Source: Actinomadura nitritigenes (GTDB taxonomy: Bacteria > Actinomycetota > Actinomycetes > Streptosporangiales > Streptosporangiaceae). Taken from it: a stretch of DNA of 64,000 nt. The notes beneath the pieces are model-generated. The model ran no database searches. It worked only from the letters and a program-made list of their open reading frames with translations, and had not been told where the DNA came from. A program made the translations under genes and the position numbers. Shown one piece after another: positions 36,594-45,206 of this stretch (the first letter of the stretch is position 1; each line of letters starts with the position of its first letter). The stretch lies in contig NZ_JAGEOK010000005.1 in the NCBI RefSeq assembly GCF_017573545.1, forward strand, positions 310,001 through 374,000, given 5' to 3'.

Positions 36594-37547
36594 GTGACCG
36601 TAGCTAAATCCGCCCTGTGCCGGGCCGGCGCCGGGATCGCCTGCACGACCGCCCTCGCGATCGGCGCCCTCAGTCCGGCGGGCACGGCATCGGCGGCCGA
36701 GGCCCATCCCGTCACCATGCGCAACACCCTCACCGCCATGCAGGGCGAGGCCATGGCCAACGCCAGCTACCACTTCTACGCGGCCCAGGCAGGGCGCCAG
36801 CACCTGCGCGAGGCGCAGGCCCTGTTCGCCAAGACCGCCGAGACCGAACTCCACGACCACTTCACCCAGGAGGCCCGCCTCATCCACTTCGTCCACGACG
36901 ACGCCGACAATCTCCGCCAGAGCATCAAGGGAGAGATCGAGGAGGCGACGCACCTGTACCCGCGCTTCGCCGCCGAGGCCCGCCAGGACAAGGACGACAA
37001 CGCCGCCCGGCTGTTCATGGAGATCGCCCAGGACGAGAAACGCCACGCCAAGGCGTTCCAGATGGCGCTCCACGCCATCACCCATCACCACGGCCGCATC
37101 CCGACGGGCTACCCCGCGCATCCCGTCACGGTCGTCGCCGGGAAGCCGAAGGTGCACTCGGCACGGACGCTGCGCAACCTGGACACCGCCATGCGCGGAG
37201 AGGCGTTCGCCCACGCCAGGTACACCCTCTACGCCGAACACGCCCAGAAGCACCGCCCCAGGCTGGCCGTCCTCTTCCGGCGGACGGCCGCGGTGGAACT
37301 GACCGAGCACTTCGCCGAACAGGCGAACCTGGCCGGAGCCGTCCACGACACGGCGGACAACCTCCGCCGAAGCATCGCCGGGGAGACCTACGAGGCCACC
37401 ACCATGTACCCCGGCTTCGCCCGCGCCGCACGAGCCGAGGGCGACCTCAAGGCCGCACGGCTGTTCACCGAGATCGCCGGCGACGAGGCCGCGCACGCCC
37501 GCGCCTTCCGCCGGGCACTCCACCACCTGGACCACAGCCGCCTTTGA
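36594..37547 (+). CDS. Exported protein with two tandem ferritin-like (rubrerythrin-type) domains
   Basis: 317 residues from GTG 36594, which has GAGGT eight bases upstream; an ATG at 36567 is possible. The N-terminus is a Sec signal (CRAGAGIACTTALAIGAL, cleavage after TASA). Two homologous four-helix units follow. Unit 1 (about 40-165) has MQGEAMANASYHFYA, ETELHDHF, GEIEEATHLYPRFAAEA and EIAQDEKRHAKAF. Unit 2 (about 190-315) has MRGEAFAHARYTLYA, AVELTEHF, GETYEATTMYPGFARAA and EIAGDEAAHARAF. The Glu and Glu-x2/x3-His residues suit a di-iron centre in each. No rubredoxin domain is present. An extracytoplasmic peroxide or iron role is inferred. Confidence 0.85.
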   Translation: MTVAKSALCRAGAGIACTTALAIGALSPAGTASAAEAHPVTMRNTLTAMQGEAMANASYHFYAAQAGRQHLREAQALFAKTAETELHDHFTQEARLIHFVHDDADNLRQSIKGEIEEATHLYPRFAAEARQDKDDNAARLFMEIAQDEKRHAKAFQMALHAITHHHGRIPTGYPAHPVTVVAGKPKVHSARTLRNLDTAMRGEAFAHARYTLYAEHAQKHRPRLAVLFRRTAAVELTEHFAEQANLAGAVHDTADNLRRSIAGETYEATTMYPGFARAARAEGDLKAARLFTEIAGDEAAHARAFRRALHHLDHSRL

Positions 37548-37593
37548 CGCGGACGGCGAGGGTTCACGCGCCGCGCGCCCACCCCTGACACGG

Positions 37594-37634
37594 CGGCCGC
37601 ACGCACGCATCCGATGGATGCGTGCGTGCGGCCG
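37594..37634. terminator. Perfect 19-bp stem terminator between convergent genes
   Basis: CGGCCGCACGCACGCATCC (37594-37612) pairs perfectly with 37616-37634 around a GAT loop. It lies about 45 bp after the ferritin-like gene and 67 bp from the convergent DUF1254 gene, so it can serve both strands. Confidence 0.8.
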
Positions 37635-37700
37635 TGGCCCGGTGTCACTCCGCCCCTGTACCGCGGGTTCCGGCCGATCGCCTCCCCATGGCCGTCCGCG

Positions 37701-39134
37701 TCACGCGGGTTCGATCTCGCCGGGCCGCCAGCTCTGGTCGAACCAGCTTTCGAGCGGGCCGTAGAGCCGCAGGACGACGAACCATCCCTTGCCGGGGACC
37801 GTCCGGATCCAGTTCGCCTCCCTGCCGGCCGGCGCGGTCGGGCCGAAATGGACGACCGTGTCGCCGCCGTCCTCGGTCCGCACGGCGTCCGAGAGGCCGT
37901 TCACGCTCGGGTAGGGGTCGCCGGTGCGCAGCAGCGACCGCGTCTGGGAGTCGTAGACGTCGACGGCCCAGAAGTTCTTCGCCGGGATGTCCTTGGGAAG
38001 GGTGAGCGTGTAGCTCTTCCCGCCGTCGAGCCAGGCGCCGGTGGAGTCCTCCGCCGTGTAGGCGTACTGCGATCCGGCCCCGACCGCCGCCGTCGACATC
38101 GCCGGCGTGACCACGATCGCCGCATGATGGTAGATGGCGCGAGCGTCCAGCAGGCGCGCACCCTGCGGCGAGAGGAACTCGTGGCTTCCCGAGGGGAACA
38201 TGTTCTTCCACGAGCTGCCCCGGTAGTAGTAGAAACTCGGGTCGCGCGGTTTGAAGGTCAGCGTCCGCACGAGCCCCGAACCGATCCGCGCGGCCTTGCC
38301 GAGGATCGAGCGCATGCGGTCGTCCGGCCGGAAGGGCTCGCCGGGCACGATGCCGATCGAGGCGAGCTGCCCCGCGCGCTCGGGGTCGAGTGCCTCGGGC
38401 GGTTCCTCCTGGACGATCTCGTCGACGTCCCGGAAGAACGACAGGTCGTTGGCGGGGACCGTGGTGAAGGCGGAGTCGGCGAAGTTGACGAAGCGCTGCT
38501 CGGGCGGGTCGGCCGCGGCCGAGAGCGGGTACATCCGCGTCTTGAGCAGGCTCTCGACACCCCCCAGCACGCGGAACGTCGCCAGGCAGGCGGAGGTCGG
38601 CGACCGCGAGACGAAGTAGCCGTCCGGGACGTCGCCGTCGTAGCCGGGCGGCAGGAAGAGGTACCTGCCCCCTTTGCCCTCGTCGGGTCCGGCGATCCCC
38701 ATGTCGGCGACGTAGCGCTGCCAGAAGTCGCCGACGACGCTCAGCGAGCCCTCCGGCGCCTCGATCACCGTCGGGCCGTCCTGATCGAGCGCCAGGAAGG
38801 CCAGGCCGTACGTGGTCTCGGTGTTGGCCGTGAGTATCAGGGGCGCCGAGCTGCACCGCGGGGCCGTGTAGCCGATCGTGTGGGAGTCGGCGCCGAGGCT
38901 CCGCAGCCCGCGCCGCATCGCCGCCATCGCGGCGCCGGGCAGGCAGTTGAGGTACACGTCGATCCCGCGCAGCAGGTCGAGCGCGTCATAGCTCCGGGTG
39001 ACCGTGTCGGGCAGGGGCAGGCCGTCGAAGAAGCCCATCGCGCCGAAGACCGTCTCCAGCCGGTCCGGGACGCCGATCGACGCGAGGGTCTCGGCTGATA
39101 CGCCCGGGCTGGGCGCGTCGCTCACATGAGGCAC
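37701..39134 (-). CDS. DUF1254/DUF1214 domain protein (paralogue 1)
   Basis: A 477-residue protein with no signal peptide. The DUF1254 part (about 40-190) has AAMRRGLRSLGADSHTIGYT and LILTANTETTYGLAFL. The C-terminal DUF1214 part (about 350-475) has GGKSYTLTLPKDIPAKNFWA, then VDVYDSQTRSLL and GKGWFVVLRLYGP. The family is widespread but uncharacterised; many members are envelope-associated. Its N-terminus (ETLASIGVPDRLETVFGAMG) aligns with that of the next gene upstream, so the two are tandem paralogues. Each has its own intergenic space (142 bp between them). Confidence 0.88.
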   Translation of the reverse strand: MPHVSDAPSPGVSAETLASIGVPDRLETVFGAMGFFDGLPLPDTVTRSYDALDLLRGIDVYLNCLPGAAMAAMRRGLRSLGADSHTIGYTAPRCSSAPLILTANTETTYGLAFLALDQDGPTVIEAPEGSLSVVGDFWQRYVADMGIAGPDEGKGGRYLFLPPGYDGDVPDGYFVSRSPTSACLATFRVLGGVESLLKTRMYPLSAAADPPEQRFVNFADSAFTTVPANDLSFFRDVDEIVQEEPPEALDPERAGQLASIGIVPGEPFRPDDRMRSILGKAARIGSGLVRTLTFKPRDPSFYYYRGSSWKNMFPSGSHEFLSPQGARLLDARAIYHHAAIVVTPAMSTAAVGAGSQYAYTAEDSTGAWLDGGKSYTLTLPKDIPAKNFWAVDVYDSQTRSLLRTGDPYPSVNGLSDAVRTEDGGDTVVHFGPTAPAGREANWIRTVPGKGWFVVLRLYGPLESWFDQSWRPGEIEPA

Positions 39135-39276
39135 CGTGTTCCTCCCAAAGGGGTCCTTCAGAACTGCATTCCAGTGACGAGCCGGCCGGCGACCGGCTCG
39201 CCTTCACCCCGCGCGGCCTGTTCTTCCAACGACGACCGTCCGCACCGTGGCGCCTTCGGGTCCCCGCCGCGCCGGG

Positions 39277-40869
39277 TCAGCCCACCGCCTCGACCTCGCC
39301 CGGCCGCCAGGTCCTGTCGAAGAACGGGGGCAGAGGGCTGTAGAGCCGCAGGACCACGAACCATCCCTTGCCCGGCACGGTCTGGATCCAGTTGCCCTCC
39401 GGCACGCCGTCGGGGCGGTCGGGACCGAAGTGCACCGTGGTCGTGCCGTCCGCGCCGGCGACCGCCGCCGGGGTCGGATAGTCCTGGCTGCCGGCCCGGG
39501 GGAAGCGTTGCGGCGTGGAGAGCATCGAGCGGGTCTGGTTGTCGTAGACGGTGCACGACCAGAAACGGGCGGCGGGAATGCCCGGCGGAAGCACCAGACG
39601 GTAGTGCCTGCCCCCGTCGAGGGCCTGGTCCTGCCGGTCCGCGAACGCGAACAGGTACTGCGAGCCGATGCCGGGCAGCGGTGCGGTGAACGCCGGGCTG
39701 ATGCCCACCCCCAGGTACCACCACCAGGTCCGCAGGTTGAGCATGCGGGCCCCGTCGCTCGTACGGAGCTCGACGCCGCGGTCGGTGATGTCCGGGGGCG
39801 GGGTCATGAAGTCGTAGCCGGACGCGAGCAGGCCGTTGATCCACTGGGAGGACGCGCCGTAGAAGTGGGCCCCCTCCTCCGGGCGCGGGCGGCAGGCGAG
39901 GGTACGGGCCGTCGCGTTCCCCACCGCGGCCGCTTCGGCGAGGATCTCCCGCATCCGCGGATCCGGCTGGAAGGGGCGGCCCTTGGCGATGCCGATCGCG
40001 GCCAGGGCACCGGCGATCTCGGGATCGAGCGCCTCGGCCGGCTGATCGTGCACGAGCTCGCTCGCGAAGTCGAAGTACGTCGCGTCGGCGGGCGGGACCG
40101 TGTTCACGGCGAACCCGGTGCCCTCGACGAAGCGCGGCGGGTCGGGCCTGCGGAGCGCGGCGGTCCACGTCTGGGCGGTCCAGGGCGACGGCGGGGCCGT
40201 GCCGCCCGTGACGATCTCACCGATGCTGGTTCCGAAGAAGCCGGGGGCGTAGCGGTGGATGCGCAGCCCCTCCTTGATGCGCTCGACCGCCGGCCTCGGG
40301 TCGTCGCCCTCCAGGAACGCTCGCCCGCCCAGGAGGAGCCGCGTGGTGCGGGTCGGCTGTGCGAAGAAGCCGCCTTCCGGAAGGGGACCCTCGTAACCGG
40401 GCGGCACGAAGAGGTACTTGCCGCCGGCCCCGCGATCCGGCCCGGCCATACCGGGATCAGCGACCCAGCGGAACCACATGTCATTGACGAAACAAAGGGA
40501 GAGGGGCGGCACTTCCACGACCAGCGGACCGTCAGTCAGGTCGAGAAACGTTATGAAGTAGACGGTGTCCGCGTTCCCTGTGAGCACGAGCGTCTCGGGA
40601 TCCATGAACTCCGAGAAGAGCAGGACGTCGTGGTCCCTGATCCCGGCATCGAGGAAACCCCTGCGCGCCGCCCATATATTGACCCCGGAGTATGCGTCGA
40701 GGAACGCTCGGACGGCGTGCACATGGTCCAGGTGGTCGTAGACGCGGTCGACGGTCTCCTCGGTGGGCATGCCCAGCGGGAATTCCAGAGCGCCCAGATG
40801 CGTCTCCACCCGCTCGGGCGTCGAGAGCGACGCCATGACCTGAGGCGAGATCCGGTCGGCTTGCTGCAA
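39277..40869 (-). CDS. DUF1254/DUF1214 domain protein (paralogue 2)
   Basis: About 530 residues from TTG 40869, which has GGAG seven bases upstream; GTG 40935 would add 22 residues without a Shine-Dalgarno sequence. It shows the same domain order as its neighbour: QVMASLSTPERVETHLGALE, VLTGNADTVYFITFLDL, and the C-terminal GGRHYRLVLPPGIPAARFWS, CTVYDNQTRSML and GKGWFVVLRLYSP. It is about 50 residues longer, with an extra middle segment. A 10-bp palindrome CAGTGCACTG (40942-40951) and an AT-rich patch lie upstream. Function is unknown. Confidence 0.85.
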   Translation of the reverse strand: MQQADRISPQVMASLSTPERVETHLGALEFPLGMPTEETVDRVYDHLDHVHAVRAFLDAYSGVNIWAARRGFLDAGIRDHDVLLFSEFMDPETLVLTGNADTVYFITFLDLTDGPLVVEVPPLSLCFVNDMWFRWVADPGMAGPDRGAGGKYLFVPPGYEGPLPEGGFFAQPTRTTRLLLGGRAFLEGDDPRPAVERIKEGLRIHRYAPGFFGTSIGEIVTGGTAPPSPWTAQTWTAALRRPDPPRFVEGTGFAVNTVPPADATYFDFASELVHDQPAEALDPEIAGALAAIGIAKGRPFQPDPRMREILAEAAAVGNATARTLACRPRPEEGAHFYGASSQWINGLLASGYDFMTPPPDITDRGVELRTSDGARMLNLRTWWWYLGVGISPAFTAPLPGIGSQYLFAFADRQDQALDGGRHYRLVLPPGIPAARFWSCTVYDNQTRSMLSTPQRFPRAGSQDYPTPAAVAGADGTTTVHFGPDRPDGVPEGNWIQTVPGKGWFVVLRLYSPLPPFFDRTWRPGEVEAVG

Positions 40870-41072
40870 GACATCGCTCCGTTCTCGGGAGAGGTCTCCC
40901 CTCGAGCATGAGCCGTACCTGTCGCGAGCCGGCACTAAACGCAGTGCACTGAGTTATTAATCTCTTGTTACTCGGCACACCGCGGGGACGCCGAAACCGA
41001 AACTCGAGCCAGTGCTTTCACCGATGAAGAATTGCCGAGCCGCCGGCACAGACGCACCGGCTGAACAGGCGC

Positions 41073-41861
41073 CTACGGCTTGCGCGCGGTGGTGAGGAAG
41101 TCCAGGACGAGGGGGCTGGCGTGGGAGCGGCACTCCTCGAAGTAGGCATGCCGGCCATGGGCGATCAGGTGAAGTCGGGCGCCGGGGATGCGGTCGGCGA
41201 GCAGGGGTGCGTTGGCGGTGGGGTTGAGCAGGTCGTCGGTTCCGTGGACGACCAGGGTGGGGGCGCTGATGTCCGGCAGGAGGTCCCAGGCGTCGTGCTG
41301 GTTGCTGGCCACGAGGTGGCGGCGCCGGGCATGGGCGGGCATGCGAGGGTCGCCGAGGGTGCGGTACGGGCCGGGATGGGAGGCGAGCCAGCGGGGGGTG
41401 TACATCAGCTCCAGCAGGGCCTGCCGTGCGGCTCCAGGCTGAGGTTGCGCCAGGGCGCCACGGACGTCGTTGCCGCGTTCGACGCTGTGCGGGCCGCCGG
41501 GTGAGGTGCAGCCGAGAACCAGGGCGCCTACCCGGTGGGGGTGGCGGGCCGCGATCTGCTGGGCCACTCGCCCGCCCATGGACGTGCCGTAGACGTCGGC
41601 CCGGTCGATGCCGAGTTCGTCGAGCACCGCGATGACGTCCTCGGCGAACAGTTCGGTGCTGTAGAAGGTGTCGGGCTTGTCGCTGTCGCCGGTGCCGCGG
41701 TAGTCGAGCGTGAGGGTGCTGCGAGCGGGATGGAAGTCGGCGCGGACCTCATCCCACCAGTGGTGGTCGTTGGCCTGGCCCGCCAGCAGGACCAGCGGCG
41801 CCCCCTGGCCTTCCTGCTGGTAGGCGATGCGGGTTCCGTCCGGTGTCATGGCGTACGTCAT
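41073..41861 (-). CDS. Alpha/beta hydrolase
   Basis: A 262-residue protein from the ATG at 41861, preceded by GAGGAAG. It shows the strand-turn LVLLAGQANDHHWWDEV, the nucleophile elbow GTSMGGRVAQQ (Ser near 93), the acid in VVHGTDDLLNP and a terminal His in IAHGRHAYFEE. The catalytic triad is therefore complete. There is no signal peptide, so it is cytoplasmic. Relatives include esterases, lactonases and haloperoxidase-like enzymes. The neighbouring divergent LysR remnant may once have regulated it. Confidence 0.9.
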   Translation of the reverse strand: MTYAMTPDGTRIAYQQEGQGAPLVLLAGQANDHHWWDEVRADFHPARSTLTLDYRGTGDSDKPDTFYSTELFAEDVIAVLDELGIDRADVYGTSMGGRVAQQIAARHPHRVGALVLGCTSPGGPHSVERGNDVRGALAQPQPGAARQALLELMYTPRWLASHPGPYRTLGDPRMPAHARRRHLVASNQHDAWDLLPDISAPTLVVHGTDDLLNPTANAPLLADRIPGARLHLIAHGRHAYFEECRSHASPLVLDFLTTARKP

Positions 41862-41965
41862 CGACTTCCTCGCTCCAGTCCTTCCGGGGCTCGGCCGACG
41901 GGTGTGCCACCACTGCCTGTCCCATGCCCCCAAGAGAAGTTAAAGGAAAGGGTTCAGCGTTCACC

Positions 41966-42235
41966 CATCAGGTGGCCAGGGCCGAGGCGGAACTGGCCGC
42001 ACTGCTCGGCCACCTCTCGCTCCGTCTGCGGGTCGGGACGTTCCAGGCGGCTGCCCTGCACCTACTGCCATCGGCGCTGACGGCTCTGCGACACCGCCAT
42101 CCGGACGCCGACGTCTCCGTCATGGACGTGCTGTCCGGACGCGGAGCGGACGAGATCAGCGCAGGGCGCCTCGACGTTGTTCGTCCAGGTGGCCTTTGGG
42201 CGGTCCAGGTACCGCATTGGGGTGTGCTCACCTGA
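41966..42235 (+). pseudogene. LysR-family regulator remnant
   Basis: The plus-strand frame from 41966 reads HQVARAEAELAALLGHLSLR, then LRVGTFQAAALHLLPSALTA and LRHRHPDADVSVMD. This is the linker helix and first strand-helix of a LysR substrate-binding domain. It then degrades after SAGRLDVV and stops at 42235. Both the N-terminal helix-turn-helix (about 60-80 residues) and the remaining two thirds of the sensor domain are missing. It starts 105 bp from the divergent hydrolase, the usual position of a LysR regulator, so a deletion in an original divergent pair is likely. Confidence 0.6.
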
Positions 42236-42737
42236 GGCGGTGGGCGCGGACCTCTTGGTCGAGTCGCCAGGTGTGTCCGCCGTCGGTGGAGCGTTCGTTG
42301 CGCCAGTGGAAGGTGTCGGAGGTGATGTCGGCGAAGGTCCAGCGGACCAGGGCGTTGCCCGCGGCGCGTTCCATGACGATCTCGTCGTCGATCTGGCGGG
42401 CGTACATGTGCAGCAGGTCGCCGTGGGCGGTGCCGTGGAAAGTGAAGCGCCACAATTGCAGGCGGGGGTCCCAGATGCGTACGCACAGGCCGCACTCCTG
42501 GTCGGGTGCGCGTCCCGTGGCGGGAAGGTCCTGGCGTGGGGGCTACTGCCAGACGTCCAGGACCGCCCGGCCTTCCAGGGCGTAGCCGAACTCCCATTCC
42601 CCGTCGACCCGGCGGGCCGGCGAGCCGTCGGCGGGATAGTGGGTGATCCGGGTCCGCCAGTGTCCGGCCAGACGCCCGAATTGCTGCATCTCGGCCGTGT
42701 ACAGGTCGCTGGGGCCGTCGGCGAGCAGGGTCTTCAT
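42228..42737 (-). pseudogene. Conserved small protein gene interrupted by one in-frame TAG
   Basis: ATG at 42737 (MKTLLADGPSDLYTAEMQQF) opens a frame of about 170 codons. It is cut by TAG at 42543-42545, after AVLDVWQ. Past the stop, the same frame continues sensibly through CVRIWDPRLQLWRFTFHGTA, IDDEIVMERAAGNALVRWTF and SDTFHWRNERSTDGG to a stop at 42228. The two halves read as one small beta-rich protein of the type found beside hydrolases and oxidoreductases. Its start overlaps the stop of the arginase-like gene (ATGA). Recent inactivation is most likely; sequencing error or readthrough are alternatives. Confidence 0.65.
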
Positions 42738-43657
42738 GTGAGTGTCTCCACGGTCGTCAGCGGGGTCACGGCGGAGGCGAGGCAGTCGACGATGGGGGCG
42801 GCGTAGGTGCCGTCCGGGTCGCGTTCCGGGTCGTGGATGGCGACGTCGAGCCCGACCGCGCGGCCGGTGCGCACCAGGGTCGAGAGGAGTTCGGCGAGCT
42901 GGGCGAAGTCCAGGCCGGGACGGCCCGGGGAGTCGACGGCGGGCAGGACGTGTTCGTCGAGCACGTCCAGGTCGAGGTGAAGCCAGACCCGGTCCAGCCC
43001 GCGCCGCTCCAGGAAGGTGATGACCCGCTCGCCCAGTTCGGCGATGCCGATGCGCTGGATCTGCCGGGCGGTGAACCGGGTGACCGGGGGCACCGCCCGG
43101 TCCTCCCGGTCCCCGATCTGGATCACGTCCTGGTCGGCGACCAGTGGCCGGCCCACCTGCGGCCAGTGGGTGAGCAACAGTTCGCCGCGGCCGGTGGCCA
43201 AAGCCAAGTCCATGCCGGCCGCGGCGCCGAGGGCTGTACCGGCGTCGTGGTTACCGGGGTGCCGGAAGTCGCTGTGCCCGTCGAGATGGACCAGGCCGCA
43301 GCGCCCGGTGCGGCGTGCGCCCAGCAGGCTTCCCAGCAGGATGCTGCAGTCGCCGCCCAGCACGACCGGGAACCGGGACGCGGCGAGCGCGGCCTGGACC
43401 GCGTCGCCCAACCGAAGCGTGTGCTCGCGCAGCGTCACCCCGTTGCGGATGCGGGTCGCCGGCTGGGCCTCGAGCTCATACGGCGGACGAGCGAGTTCCA
43501 CCACACGGGCCGGCCGCAACCGCGCGCCCAGCCCTGCCGCCAGCAGCGCGCCCGGGGCCCGCCAGGTGCCGGGTTCGCATCCGGGTGCGGGCGGTCGCAG
43601 CCCCAGATTCCACGGAGCCGCGATCAGCTCTACGGCAGCGGCCAAGGCCCTCCCCAT
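42734..43657 (-). CDS. Arginase/agmatinase-fold protein with altered metal motif
   Basis: A 307-residue ureohydrolase-fold protein. It has VVLGGDCSILLGSLLG where arginases normally have GGDHS, so the first metal-binding His is Cys. HLDGHSDF supplies D-x-H-x-D and WLHLDLDVLDEHVLPAVDSP supplies D-x-D. Five of the six usual metal ligands remain. Whether it hydrolyses a guanidino compound is uncertain. It is coupled to the interrupted small gene downstream and divergent from a CGNR regulator, 82 bp away. Confidence 0.85.
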   Translation of the reverse strand: MGRALAAAVELIAAPWNLGLRPPAPGCEPGTWRAPGALLAAGLGARLRPARVVELARPPYELEAQPATRIRNGVTLREHTLRLGDAVQAALAASRFPVVLGGDCSILLGSLLGARRTGRCGLVHLDGHSDFRHPGNHDAGTALGAAAGMDLALATGRGELLLTHWPQVGRPLVADQDVIQIGDREDRAVPPVTRFTARQIQRIGIAELGERVITFLERRGLDRVWLHLDLDVLDEHVLPAVDSPGRPGLDFAQLAELLSTLVRTGRAVGLDVAIHDPERDPDGTYAAPIVDCLASAVTPLTTVETLT

Positions 43658-43739
43658 TCTCCTTCGACGTCATTTCAACCGGATAACATCCTTACACTGG
43701 TTGGACAGGCGGAGGCAAGCCGAGGAGAGGCGGTCACAG

Positions 43740-44390
43740 GTGGTCGCAGTCGTCCGGACGCACACGTTCGAACAGCGGGACCTGATCGGAGGGCACGTCG
43801 TCCTCGACCTGGTGAACACGGTCACGGCCCGTAACGCCGAGCCGGTCGACTGGATCGACGGCTACCCGCGGCTCCTTCAATGGGCCGCCCTCACCGGCCG
43901 GTTCGCCGCCGCCGACCTCACCGCCCTGCAGCACCTGGCCCAGACCGATCCCGGCACCGCCGCGCAGGTCCTGGATCTCACTCGCGAACTGCGGGAGGCG
44001 CTGCACGACCTGATCACGGCGCTGATCCTCCACGACGCTCCAGCCCCCGCGGAGGCGGTCAGCCAGGTGGAGGGTCACTGGAAGCGCGCAGCCGCCGGTG
44101 CCCGTCTCACCGTCCATGGGGACACGCCGCGGGTCCAGGTCGGCGTCGAAACCTCCGGACTCGAATACCTCAACCACGAACTGGCCCTGCAAGCGGTCGA
44201 CCTGTTGCGGGCCCTGCCGCTGGAACGGACGCGCATCTGCCCTGGGCAGCGGTGCGGCTGGGTGTTCATCGACAGTTCCCGCGGCGGCCGCCGCCGCTGG
44301 TGCGACATGGCCACCTGCGGGAACGCCGCAAAAGGCCGAACCCATTATCAACGGAAGAAGCAAACCGCGAGACAGCTCGGCGACCGGTAA
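43740..44390 (+). CDS. CGNR zinc-finger transcriptional regulator (ABATE domain)
   Basis: A 216-residue protein from GTG 43740, with GAGGAGAGG about ten bases upstream. The N-terminal ABATE-type region has GGHVVLDLVNTVTARNAEPV. The C-terminal CGNR finger has RICPGQRCGWVFIDSSRGGR then RRWCDMATCGNAAK; the four cysteines form the zinc site and the basic tail contacts DNA. It is divergent from the arginase-like gene. The intergenic DNA holds an imperfect 7-bp dyad, CAACCGG with CTGGTTG, so regulation of that gene is likely. Confidence 0.9.
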   Translation: MVAVVRTHTFEQRDLIGGHVVLDLVNTVTARNAEPVDWIDGYPRLLQWAALTGRFAAADLTALQHLAQTDPGTAAQVLDLTRELREALHDLITALILHDAPAPAEAVSQVEGHWKRAAAGARLTVHGDTPRVQVGVETSGLEYLNHELALQAVDLLRALPLERTRICPGQRCGWVFIDSSRGGRRRWCDMATCGNAAKGRTHYQRKKQTARQLGDR

Positions 44391-44490
44391 GCACATCCTC
44401 GCCGAACTCCCCCGCAACCGAAACGCTGACGCGGACCGGGGCGGACTGCACGTGAGCATCGGCGGCGCGTCGGAGGTGGACTTACTCCAC

Positions 44491-44517
44491 GACGCCCGAG
44501 CGGTCGGCTCGGGCGTC
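44491..44517. terminator. Bidirectional hairpin between CGNR and nitroreductase genes
   Basis: GACGCCCGAGC-N5-GCTCGGGCGTC is a perfect 11-bp stem in the 157-bp convergent gap, suitable as a terminator for both genes. Confidence 0.65.
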
Positions 44518-44547
44518 CGGGGGTCGGTGGGTCAGATGCTCGGGTGT

Positions 44548-45195
44548 TTACCACCCCTCCCAGTGCAGGACCTCGTCGCGCGAAATGCGGGGCGCCGGTT
44601 TGAAGTCAGTGCCGATCGTGTACGCGAGCGGGATGAACGCGGCGAGCATGACCTCGTTGTAGGGGACGCCCAGTGTGGCGGCGAGTTCGCGTTCGAGGGG
44701 TCCTTGGGCGGTGGTCCACGTGGTGCCGAGGCCGCGGGCGCGGGCGGCGAGCATGAAGCTCCAGGTGGCGGGCAGGATGGATCCCCACGTGCCGGATTGG
44801 ACGGCCGCCGAGGCGTGATCGGTGCGTCCTTCGATGGCGGGGATGACGAACGCCGGGACGCGGTGGATGTTGTCGGTCAGGTGCCGCAGCCCGTCGAACA
44901 CGCCCTGGGTGGAGCGCGGCGCATGGTTCATGCGGCGGATGTCGTGTTCGTTCAGTGGGTGACCCTCCGCGGCGGCGAGCGCGCGGCGGAAGATGTCGCC
45001 CACCTTGCGGCGCAGACGCGGCTCGGTGACCACGATGAAGTGCCAGCGCTGCCGGTTCCGCCCGGTGGGCGCCTGGGTGGCCAGGTCGACGCACTCCTCG
45101 ATGAGCCGGCGCGGGACCGGCCGGTCGAGGTCGAGCCGCTTGCGGACGGCGCGGGTGGTGGACAGCAGTTCGTCGGGGGTCAGGTCGAGGGTCAT
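44548..45195 (-). CDS. Nitroreductase-family flavoprotein
   Basis: A 215-residue protein from the ATG at 45195, with GAGGAG upstream. FMN-binding segments are visible: TTRAVRKRLDLDRPV near the N-terminus, QAPTGRNRQRWHFIVV, and WGSILPATWSFMLAARARGL with GTTWTT. It likely reduces nitro compounds, quinones or flavins using NAD(P)H. It lies 11 bp after an MFS transporter gene, so the two form an operon controlled, by inference, by the divergent MarR regulator. Confidence 0.9.
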   Translation of the reverse strand: MTLDLTPDELLSTTRAVRKRLDLDRPVPRRLIEECVDLATQAPTGRNRQRWHFIVVTEPRLRRKVGDIFRRALAAAEGHPLNEHDIRRMNHAPRSTQGVFDGLRHLTDNIHRVPAFVIPAIEGRTDHASAAVQSGTWGSILPATWSFMLAARARGLGTTWTTAQGPLERELAATLGVPYNEVMLAAFIPLAYTIGTDFKPAPRISRDEVLHWEGW

Positions 45196-45206
45196 CGCGG
45201 TACTCC

